A stretch of 27,809 nucleotides of DNA from Baffinella frigidus (lineage: Eukaryota; Cryptophyceae; Cryptomonadales; Baffinellaceae), in contig MU647406.1 in assembly GCA_026770585.1 (NCBI GenBank), positions 86,630 through 114,438 on the forward strand, in the 5' to 3' direction. The position numbers and the translations under genes were made by a program. A model generated the notes under the pieces. It saw only the letters and a program-made list of their open reading frames with translations, did not search any database and had not been told where the DNA came from. Positions 11,701-23,700 of the stretch are shown in pieces (the first letter of the stretch is position 1; every line of letters starts with the position of its first letter).

Positions 11701-14700
11701 CAGACCCTCACCGTGGGCCAGGGCTTTGCTTTGTCAGGTTACGAGCCGCGCCTCCCTTTCTCGCGTTTGCGTACATCAAACGTTGAATGGAACTGTTCTC
11801 TGAAGGCAACTCCTGAACCCTAAACCCTGAACCCTGACTCCTAAGCCCTAAACGTTCAACGTGATCGCGTTGGCAGGCAACAACGCGTCGGCACTCATGG
11901 ACGTGAACGGGGCAACCTCCAAGAGGGGCTGGTCCCGCGCCGACGGACTCGTAATCACCCCCACCCACACACTCGAAACGACTTGTAATCACACGTCCGT
12001 TACCCCACAACCGCTCTCTGTTTGCTTCACATGTGTAGTAAATCCCCACCCCCTTGGCAGGTGGTGATCCAGATCGCGCTGGCCGACGGGATCCCCGCCC
12101 ACTCCCCGATCGAGTTCTCCTTCACGATCCAGAACCCTGCTACCGCCCAGGTCCCTAAACCCTAAACCCTACCTAAACCCTAAACCCTAAGCCTCACTTG
12201 GGTTTAGGCACTGGCGAAGCCTAAACCCCACGCCCTAAATCCTACAGGCCTCCCCTTCTGTCGAGGTCCACGCAAGTGTGCGGGCCGAGCCTCCATCGGG
12301 GTTCGACTACACGCATTTTGCTCCGATAGCATCGTTCACGGCAAGCAAACTGTCGACCGACCTCATGGGAGTCGGCGGCGGCGCGCAAGTCCTCTACACG
12401 GTGGTGCCGGAGTTCAATACTTCGGCGATCGGGCACTCCTCCCCCCTCGCGTCCGCCGACAACGTCTTGACTGTGACGATCCAGGTATTCTCTCGCGCTC
12501 TCTCTCGCTCTCGCTCTCTCTGTCGCGCGCGCTCTCTCTCTCACACACACACTCTCGAGCGCGCTCTCTCTCGAGCGTTATCTCTCGCTCCCTCGCGCGC
12601 GATCTCTCTCTCTCTCTGAAGCATCTCTCTCTGCCTCCGCAGGCCTCGGTCGACATGGCTTTGCTCACCACCATCACCATATCCGGCCTCACGGTACTTA
12701 CTCCTCATCTGCCTGACTCTCCTGAGGGCAACCTAGAGGTGCATTTTCTTGGACTTGGAATGCGGTATGTTGAAGGTTTGGCTAACGGCTGATCCCGCCA
12801 CCTCGACAGGCGGCTCAAAATGCCGACGCCGCCACAGGGTTTGCGCTCACAGGGACCAACGCCAGGTGACCTTTCAACGTGCTGCATTCTGCTCCGCCCC
12901 GATTCTATCATTTTATCATTTGCTGACGCCTTCGCTATGGACTTATGATAGGCTGAAACCTCGTCCCCCGTGACGCAGCGACCTATACGACGGGGTGGCG
13001 CTTTCGAAGGGCACGTGGACCAAAGCGTCCGGCTCGCTGGTCGTGCGTCTGGCGCAAGGCACCTCCGTCTCGGACGAGCTAGTGTTCTCCTTCACGCTCC
13101 GGAACCCCGCCACGGCACAGGTGTCTCCGTCCATCTCGATCGAGGCCTCGATTGCAGGCTACGGGACCCACCAAGCGCCGATCGCGGCTGTTGCCATGAC
13201 CAAGACGAGCGGCGACCTGATGAGCGTCTCGGGGGGGGGCGTCCCGTTGTACGTTATGGTGCCATCCTTTGCGACCAAGGCGATCGCGCACACATCGCCC
13301 CTCGCCAACGTCGCCAACACCTTCTCCGTGACCATCAAGGCCGACGTCGACATGGCGCCCGGGACTGCCATCACACTCTCGTACGCTGCATCCGAAACTC
13401 CAAACCCAAACCCAAACCCAAGTCCAAACCCAAGTCCAAACCCAAACCCAAACCCAAACCCAAACCCAAACCCAAACCCAAACCCAAACCCAAACCCAAA
13501 CCCAAACCTAAACCCAAANNNNNNNNNNACCCAAACCCAAACCCAAACCCAAACCCAAACCCAAACCTAAACCCAAACCCAAACCCAAACCCAAACCCAA
13601 ACCCAAACCCAAACCCAAACCTAGACCCCTGAATCCCACACCTTGAACCCTAAGATTAGTAAAACTAAGTTGTTGGTGTGGATGGGCCCTCAGGGGCCTC
13701 ACTGCCTCCCAGACCGCCTTCGCGGCCACAGGCTTCTCGATCGCAGGGACGAACGCGAGCAACCTCTACGATGGATCCACGCTCGGAACCGCGTCGTGGA
13801 CCAAGGTGCTGGCCCGAACCCCGAAACGTTTGACCTCCTCATCTTCCGCCCAGCTGTACTTCCTCAATAAAGCGACACTCTCCCACGCGAACCCCTGCAG
13901 GCATCGGGGGCGCTGGTGGTGCTGCTCGCCAACGGATCGCTCGCAGCAGACTCGCTGGTCTTCTCCTTCGAGCTGCAGAACCCCGCAACCGTGCAGGCCT
14001 CCCCGTCCATCTACGCACAGGTCCTGCCAACACTACCAGAATTCACGTCGCCCCCTGCAGTTTTACGTTTGGTCTATATCCAGGACAAGTGTAGGAAACC
14101 TCTTTCTCTGACTGAACACTAGACCATAGCCTGATCCCCCAACCTCGTCCTCTCCTCCTCTCGCGCAGGCGTCGATCGCAGGCGACGGGACCAACCGAGC
14201 GCCGATCGCGGCCGCCGCCATGACCAAGGCCAAACCTCAAATCCTAAACCCTTCACCATGAGTGCTGAACCCTGAGCCCTCAACCTAAAACTCTAAAACA
14301 GGCGAGCGGTGACCTCCTGGGCATCTCGGGCGGTGAGACCCTACACCCTGAAGCCCAACCCCAATGAACTCTATAAAGCAACTCTGTCTCCCGCTCTCTA
14401 AACGCTTAACTCTAAACCCTGAAACCCAAACCCAGGCGGCGTACCGCTCTACGTCGTGGTGCCAGCCTTCATAACAAAGGGCATTTCGCACTCCTCCCCG
14501 CTCGCCAACGTCGCAAACACCGTCTCCGTAACCCTCCAAGCCTCTGCGGACATGACGCCGGGTTCAACCGTCACCCTCTCCGGCCTCACGGGGGTGCAGG
14601 ACGCTGACGCCGCATCAGGGTGAGCGCTAACCCCTAAACCCGAAACACGAAATCTTGAACCAGAAACCCGAAACCCGAAACCAGAAACCCGAAACCCGAA

Positions 14701-17700
14701 ACCCGAAACCCGAAACTCGAAACCCGAAACCCGAAACCCGAAACCCGAAACCCAAAACCCAAAACCCGCAACCCGAAACCCGAAACACAATACCCTAAAC
14801 TAAACCCTAAAACCTAAACCAGGTACCCGCTGGAGGGGGCAAACGCGACGATCCTGTGGGACGGCGCTGCCCTCGCCTCCGCCTCCTGGACCCAGGCTCG
14901 TTCAGGGAGAGGGGTTCAGGGAGAGGGTGTGGGGTGAAGGGTGAAGGGTGAAGGGTGTAGGGCGTAGTATGCCTCTATTGAGGGCAGAAACCTTGAACTA
15001 AACCCTAAGTCCCAGACCCTAAACCGCAGGCCTCGGGGACGCTCGCGCTATCCGTAGCAAACGCGACCCGCGCTGAAGACGCCCTCTCCTTCGCCTTCGT
15101 CCTCCGGAACCCCACCACTGCACAGGCCTCCCCGGACTTCTCCGTCTCCGGAACCATCCTCGGAGCGGGATCAGGCGGGTTCACGTCGCCCTTCACTTCG
15201 GTCTACCCCTACACCGTAGTGACTTTTTTTTTCTCTCTCTCTCCAAGCGAGAAGTTGCTTTACAGTGCATCTCCCTTAACCCTACACCTGAAACCCTCCA
15301 ACTTGATCACCAAATTCAAACGCAGGTGGCGATGGTAAAGGCGTCCGGGGCACTCCTTGGGATTGCAGGCGCCGCGGAACCGCTGCTCACCCTGGTAACC
15401 CCCGAAACTCTACACCCCGCGAAATATTCACCATAATGTGAGAGGGTTACCCAAACACCCGAAACTCTGAACTCAAAATCTTTCACCCCAAAAACCTGAA
15501 CCCTGAGGGGTTTGGGTAACTTGAGAATCCCAACTCCCAAACCCTGCACCAGGTGCCGACGATAGCGGTGGCGGCGATCGGGCAGTCGTCGCCGTTCGCG
15601 GGGGCAGTCAACACCCTCACCCTCACTCTCCAGTTCGCACAGGACATGGTACTCCCTAACACCCAAACCCTACACCACAAACACTAAACCCAAAGCACTG
15701 AACCGAAACGGCGGTGAACTTACACCTAAACCCGAGACTCTAGACTCTCATCCCAACCCCCAAACCCCTACCCAGGCGGTCGGATCGACAGTCACCCTCG
15801 CGGGACTCACCGGGACAAACACGCCCGACACGCAAGCCCTCCCGGTTCCCCCCAAACCCTGAACCCTGAACCCTGAATCCTGAACCCTGAACCCTGAACC
15901 CTGAACCGTAAACCTTAAACCCTAAACCTTGATCCCTAAACCTTAACCCTAAACCCTGAAACCTGAACCCTGAACCATGAACCGTAAACTAGGTGTCGGA
16001 CAGCCTCTCGGCGTTGAACACATCCGGGGTCTTCAACCAGATTGGCGGGACGCTCGTGCTCGCCTTCGCCAATGCTACCGAGGCGGACCAGGTCCGTCAC
16101 CCTAAACCCCAAGACATGTTTGGTTATGGTTTAACAAACGATGAACTCTGACCCTGAGCTATTATTTCTAAACCCTGAACCCCAACCCCTACACCAGGTC
16201 CTGACACTGTCCTTGGACCTCAACAACCCCGTGGCCGCGCAAACCTCACCAATCCTCTCCATCTCCGGCACAGTCTCCGCACCTGGCGCCTACTCTTCCT
16301 CCATCCCGTCGTTTACGATGACTAAGGCGGCGGGCGCGCTGCTTGGGGTGGAGGATGGCGCACAGCCGCTTTTCGTTTCCGTCCCGAGGCATGCTCCCTG
16401 AGTCATACACCGTAAACCACCAATTCCTCAAAATCCAAACCCTACACCCTACACTCTACACTCTACACCCTACAACCTACACTCTACACCCTGCACCCAT
16501 GAACCCTGGAGCCTGCCACAGGTTCACCCTCGGCAAAATCCGGCAGTCAGTGCCCTTCACGGGCGCGGCCAACACCCTGACAGTCTCGTTCACCACCTCC
16601 TTCACGGTCCTCGCTGCCTACGTCGCCTCTTTCACCATTTCAGGCCTTGAGGTCAGACCATAAACCCTGAACCCTTAACCCTAACCCCCAATCCATGAAA
16701 ACTGAAAACCCCACACTTTAAACCTCAAACCCCGAACCCTAAACCCTAGACCCTACATCTTATCCCCTAAACCCCACACCGCAAACCAGGGCTTCACGCT
16801 GGACGCCGCCCCTGCGCTCACCGACATCTCCGGAGGGCTGGGCCTCGAATCAATCCTCATCTCCCCTGTCGGGTCGACCCCAAACACTCAACCTTTATCC
16901 CTAAGCCCCAAACCCCAAATCCCAAGTCCAAACCCAAACCCTAAACCCTTCATCAGGTCGAATGCCGACAACACTTACATTTTGACCATCAACGGAACCC
17001 TGGAGGCGACTCTCCCGTATGCTTTCACGTTCAGCGTGACCAACCCCGCAGCGGCTCAGGCGCGCTCCGCCCACCTACCATGCGGAACAACTTTTCATCT
17101 GTACCACGAAAACAATTCAGGTTGAACCGTTGTGTTTGCAATCCAAAACTGATGACCTCGTCTTGCAATAAATCTTGCTCCCCTGAACCCCAAATCATAA
17201 AACAGGCGGCGCCGACGATGTCAGTGACAGCAGGGTTCCTCACCTCAACTTTTTCCCTCGCGCTCTCCACCGTGTCAACGCCCGCCTTCGGCAAAACCCG
17301 AACCCGAACTCCTACACGGCTCAGCTGTTTGCTGCACCCTAAACTCAAACCACCAAACACCATACACCAATAGCCAAACATCAAACACCAAACACCAAAC
17401 ACCAAGACCCAAACGCTAACCCCGACACTGCATCGCACAGGAGTGCCGGCCGGAGCGCGCGCGGGGTACATCGTCCAGCCTTTCTCGGTACGCTCCCTTA
17501 CCTAACCTCCCCGGGAGAACCAAGGTTGTCGGCGGTAACCTTCCCCGTGAAACCCCTGTGAAACCCCCAGGAGTGAAACCCCGTGAAACCCCAAAAGTTG
17601 GGGGGTTCAACCCTAAACCCTTTGTCATTCACACTCCTAAACCCTAACCTGGCAGGTCAAACCTCGTCACGCTTCTAAACCTCACACCCAACAGTTGCGG

Positions 17701-20700
17701 ACGATTGAAGGGTCCTCGACAGTCGGCGGATCGCTGACCAACATCACCGTTACGCTCAAGACCGAGATCGTGTTTATCCGCGGGGATAAGATCACCCTCT
17801 CGGGCCTCATCGGTACCGCTCTTCTCCCGTTTCCCCTAGGGTTTGAGGGTGACCCCGACGCTTGATTCGCCAGGCCTTGACGTTTGATTCTCGGGGATAC
17901 TCACCGTAACCCCTACCCCTAGGCACGGGCACGGAGGCGGCGGCATACTCGGTCTCGCTCTCTGACGTCGGGTCCAGCGGCGCCGCCGGAAACACGGGGG
18001 TATCCTACCTTACCTAACCCTTACACCCTATACCCTATACCCTTCACCCTACACCACACACCATGAATTTTGAACCCTAAACCCCAAACCCTTAATCCCA
18101 ATCCCACAAACAGAAGCTCGAGACGTCCGCAACATTCACGGAAACGACGGGTGTGCTGGTAACAACCAAGCCACAGACCCTAAACCCTAAACCCTAAACC
18201 CTAAACCCTAAACCCTAACCAATATACCTTTAACCCCAAACCCTAAACCCAAAACCCTCAACTCCAAACCCTAAACCCTGAACTCTAAACCCTAAACCCT
18301 AAACCCTGACCCAGGTGCTGACGGTGACCGACGATATGTCCGCCTCCACGGAATATGCGTTCCTCTTCCAGCTCCGCAACCCCCCGGCCTTCTCTGATGC
18401 GGCCATCGTCACCGTCTCAGCATCCGGTTCTAAACCCTAAACCCTAAACCGTGATACATCGTCCCCTCCCTCGCATCAGCTACTTGACCTGCTGTTCTGA
18501 CACTATGCAATGGTGGTTGAGCAGGCTAACAGGTTATTCTCAAGTTGACACCCTGCGTTCCTGGTCCACATGCGTCAACATTTGGGGTTGAGCAGGGGCC
18601 ACAGCGACGATTTCGGCGCTGACGATGGACGCTGTGTCCAACTTCACGGGACCGCTCCAGGCACAAAAACCTTAAACCCTAGGCCTTAAACCTTAAACCC
18701 TAAACCCTAAACTCTTAGCTGTAAACCCTAACCTTGAATCCTAAACCCTCAACCAGGTGTTCAGTGCGATGGAGTTTTCGTCCCTTTCGTTCGACCCTGC
18801 GACGGCCGGCGCGGCAACAACCCTCGTCTTCAACTTTACCATCGGCCAGGTGCGGGTGAACAAGGCAGAAAGCAAGACAAGAGAGTTGACCCGGTACGTT
18901 TCTCGTTCTTTACAACAGGACAATGTTTTGGCAGTAAATCTCTCTCTCTCGACATTTCAATAAAGCAACACAATCTATCCAGGACGTGTCAGCAGGCGGG
19001 GTGGTGACCTTCCTCCTCCCCTACTTCACGGGTGGCACCGACGCGGGAATCTCCGTCTCCTCTTCCTTGATCACGACCTCCGGGGACTCCTCGTCCCCGC
19101 ACGCCGTCTTTACGTCCGCGTCTTGGACACGCGCGGGTGTGTCCAGCACACTCGTGCTGACAGTCGCGTCTGGGCAATCGGCGGGCGCCAACGACGTGCA
19201 GGCGGTCGTGATATCGTCCGAGGCCGGCATTCGCATCCCGCCGCAGGTCCGTGAAAACATGACCCTAGATGAGCACGCGCAGGGGCAATCCGCAAACGAC
19301 ACTAAAATCATAAACCCTAAAACCTAAACCCTACTCCCCAAACCAGGGGACAACCGCAAACGACACGGCCTTCAAAATGAGCGCTGAGTCCGCGGTCTCC
19401 TGCGTCCTATCCTCCCAAGCCATCGCCGGAGCCTTCGGAGGCAAACCCTATACCCTAAACCCTAACCCTAAACCCTAAACCCTACTTTGCCAATCATGGC
19501 TTTCAATACAGTGAAGTCTCTCTCTATCTAAACCCTAAACCATAAACCCTAAACCCTAAACCCTAAAACGTGAGACCCAAACCCTGAACCCTGGACCAGG
19601 GGCGTCTGTCTCGTTGCTTCCGTCCAACGCCTCCGCGACGATCCCTGCTGCGTACGGCGTTTATCTCGCGCTCACTGAGGTCACGGCCAGGATATGCCAA
19701 GCATTGAACTTTCTGGAGGACTCTCTTGAAACGGAAGGGTGGTGCGTGGCACCAGGTTGCAAACACTAAACCCTAAACACCAAACACTAAACCCTACACC
19801 CTTCATCCCAGGTGACGGTCGGGTTGCTACTCGCGGAGGGCGACCAGATCGCGCTCCGCCCCGCGACTGCCGACTGCTTCTCCACCCGGTCAACCCTAAG
19901 CCCCAACACCTGAAACCTGAAACCTAAACCCTCAACCTTAGACCCTAACCGGATGCCTCAAACCCTCAACCCTAAACCTCTCAGGTTTGTGACGGACGCG
20001 GGGACGGAGACAGAAGGGGTGTTTCTCGACGGGAACCTCTCGGGCACCCTTAACGCCTCCGGCCTCGCTTCGGGGGAGTACAAAGTGTGCTACGTGCAGC
20101 GCACGTGGGCGGGGAACGCCACGGTGGGCGTCGACGCCGAGACAGGGCTGACCCTGACAGTGCAGGACGCGGTCACGGCCCTCGCCATCGGCGCACAGGC
20201 CGCAGGTCACGCCCCTCGAGGCTCACCCCAAACCCTAAACCCTAAACCCTAAACCCTAAACCCTAAACCCCGACTTCCATCCGAGCAGGCGTGCGGCTGC
20301 AGGCGCCGCGCAACCAGTTTGCAATCACTGTTTCCGGCGCCTCAGGTAAACCCCAAACCCTAAACTATGAATCGTTTACCCTAAACCCGAAATCCGAAAT
20401 CCGAAATCCGAAATCCGAAACCTGAAACCCGAAACCTGAAACCTAAAACCCTGAACCCTAAATCCTAAACCCGAAACCAGACGGCATCTCCGCGGGCGAC
20501 GGGCTCTCGCTGGTCCTCTCAAACTTCTCGTGCGCTGACGCCGCGGCCGTAACCCCCCAACCCCCAACCCCTAACCTCAAACCCTAGCCCTCAACCCTCA
20601 ACCCAAAAAGCAGGGCGGCGTCTCAGCCTCATCGGGGCTGTACTCAGGCGAGGCCACACTCCCCACCAGCCTCGGCGAAGACGTTGGTCTTCGCGCGACG

Positions 20701-23700
20701 TTCGCCTTCGCGGGGTGCAGCCCGGCCGGGACGCCCAAGACTCTCGGAGGGGCCGGGGGCTGCCCGGAGGTGGGGGTATGGTGGGTCTGCTACATCCCGA
20801 TAGCTAGTAATGTGTCGCAGGAGACGGGAGTGGCGGTTGAGGTGGAGCAGCCCTCTATCGCGATCGCGTCCGGCTCGGTACGCAAACTCCTACACCCCAA
20901 ACCCTAAACCCCAAACCCTAAACTCTAAACCCTGAACCCTACACCCTGAACCCTGAACCCTGATCCCGAAACCAGGCCGGCGCGTCGCTCTCCGTCGACG
21001 CGACCCTCGACACGTTCGTCGTGTCCGTCACCCAGGGGGGTGTTGCGTGCTGCCAGGGCACCCAGGTCCTAAACCCCAAACCCTACCCCCTAAACCCTAA
21101 ACCCTAAACCCTAAACCCGAATTTCTGAACAAGTTTTATTGACGGCAGGTCTACATGAACCTGGTGATGGACGCGACCACGGACATGTCATCCTTCCTCT
21201 TCACGTCCTCCGGTTCCAATGCTGACGCGGACAAGACAGCAGTCTCCACGTCCGCGGGCACAGGTTCAAACCTAAACCTTAAACCTTAAACCCTAAACAC
21301 TAAACACTAAATCCTAAACCCTAAACCTCAAACCCTAAACCATGAACCCCCAACCCTAAACCCCAACAAACCCTAAACCCTGAAAGCCCTAAGCCCTAAA
21401 TCCTAAAAAGTAAACCCAAACCCCACAGTGACGTTTTCTGGGCTGGCGGTGAAGCTGACCGGGGGCGCGGCGTTCAAGCTTCAGTTCTCGAGCGCGGGCG
21501 CGACTACGGCCGAGAGCTCGACATTCATCATCATTCCGCACGGCCTCGCGGTGAGAGAGGGACAGAAAGAGAGAGTGAGTGAGTGAGCGAGAGAGTGTGT
21601 GAGAGAAGCTTTACTGAAAGCTTTGCAGCAAGCGCGCTGCGGACATCTGACACACACATCTCGCAACAGGTGCTGACTTCGATCGACGCGGAGCTGTTCA
21701 CGGGAGCGGGGGGTGTCACAGCTCTCCCCGCACAGTTCACCATCTCTGCGCAGGACGCTGACCTCGCCACCATCACTGGTAACTCTGTCATCCCTCAACC
21801 CGTCAACGCTAAACCTGTCAACGCTAAACTTACAACCCCTCACGCAGGCATCAATTCAGTCGACGAGCTCGCGATCCTGGTCTCTCTGCACACGGGGGAC
21901 AACGGCACCGACGCGTCCCTCAGCACCACCCTCGGGGCAGCCTCGGACCAGACAGCGCTCCTCCCGGCCTTGGCGCGCACCTCCGGCGCTGCTATCCAGA
22001 ACGGATTGGCGGTGTTTAATGACACGCTGGCGCTCTCGCTCACGGGAATCGCAGGGCGGTACTTCAAGCTCGTCTTCACGCTCGAGGGCTACCCGGACAT
22101 CACCGTATCGTCCACCACCTTTCAGGTTTCCCCGGCAGCGTTCAAGGTAGGGTACGGCGCGGCGAGCACTGACTACGATGCCCCCGGCTTCCCCTACGTG
22201 GTCCGGCTAGACGGCAATGCCTCCGACTCCCCGAACGTCGACGGGCTTCCCTCCTCGCTCACCGTCTCGCTGATGGGGGACGCGAGCACGGTGCTGAGCA
22301 AGGCCGCGTGCTCCGCCTGCATGATCGCGCGCCTTGTCAAGTGCGACGGTGTGCCACCCCGCCACTATCACTACCAAAACCCTAAACCCTACCGCGATCA
22401 GCTGTTCCTCTCTCTCCCGTTCTCACTCGCGCCCCCCGTCCCACCACCTTGAGGCCTCCGCGACCAGCTGGTTCCTGCCCAGTAACCCTCTCTCTAATTC
22501 GGTTATCACCAAGTGAACCCGCTCTCCCGCGTAGACTCGACGCCGACGTCCGGAACAACCTCCGGCGAGGTCACTTCGGACTGGGCGCCTGCCTGCTCCA
22601 GCACCCTCTCCGACGCCGAAGATGACGAGATGTCCGGCGCAACCCAGGTGCCTCCCTCTCTCCTGCAAAACTCCCCACTCCTTACGCTTGCACACAACAA
22701 AGATAAGACACCTCTCCTTGCTCATGTGGCCTGTGCTTTGTCACCTATTCCGCACGAGGCCTACGAGCCCCCCCACGAGGCAAGTGCATCTAATCTGTGA
22801 ACGTGCCTGCCCGCAGGCGCGGTGTGCGACGGCCAACACCGCAAGGACGGCTTGCACGTCGCCCAACGCGGACTCGGACCAGTTCGCCCACACCCTCTCC
22901 AACGTTCTTGGCGTAGTTGGGGGGACCACTGCGGACGTCGTCGCCGGTACATCACAAACTCCTAAACCCTAGACCCTAGCTTATTCAGGATTTAGGGTTT
23001 ACGAACACCATCAACGTTGCAGAACCATTGATTCAAGGGTTCCTCCACAGGGGTGGCGACTTTCACGGGGCTGCAACCGCACTTCGTGGTAGGCGCCGGG
23101 TACCGCCTCCGCTTCGTTTTCAACCCTCAGGACGCGTCAGGTTCCTAACCACCAAACCCTAATCCCTAAAATATAAACCCTCAACCCTAAACCCTGAGAT
23201 TCCGAACGTTCCTAAACCCTTTACCCTGGGACTCCGAAGGTTCCTAAACCCCTAAACCCTAAACCCAAGCTAAGAGTAGGGACTTTGGCTGGGTAAACCC
23301 TCAACCCTAACCCCCTGAGCGGCAGCGTTTAATGTAGCGTCGGCGCACACGGCCGCCAACGGGAATGTCTTCCTCCCAGACGCAGGGTCGCACGTCACCG
23401 CGCCCATCAGGTCAGACCTTTTTCGGTAGCTAATTTTACAGAGTATATTCCCTAAACCCCAAACCCTTAACACTAAACCCTAAACACTAAACACTAAACA
23501 CTAAACTCTAAACCCTAAACCCTGATCCCTAAACCCTAAACCTTAAACCCTAAACACTAAACACTCAGCAGTAAACCCTAAACCCTAAACACCAATCCAG
23601 CTCATTCTTCGTGCGCCCGACCTCCCTGGTGGTCCTCCAATCCCCGGGCGGCGACGGCGTCGACCTCGGCGCTTCCGGCGGTCAATCCGAAACCCCTAAA

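Noticed and set aside
13508-13762. Minus-strand ORF of GLGLGL repeats
   Set aside because: Translation of the CCCAAA array, which is intronic.
18515-18596. Seventh exon-start duplication (GGTTGAGCAGG at 18515 and 18586)
   Set aside because: Only 11 bases match and they lie mainly on the intron side of the acceptor; too weak to count with the others.
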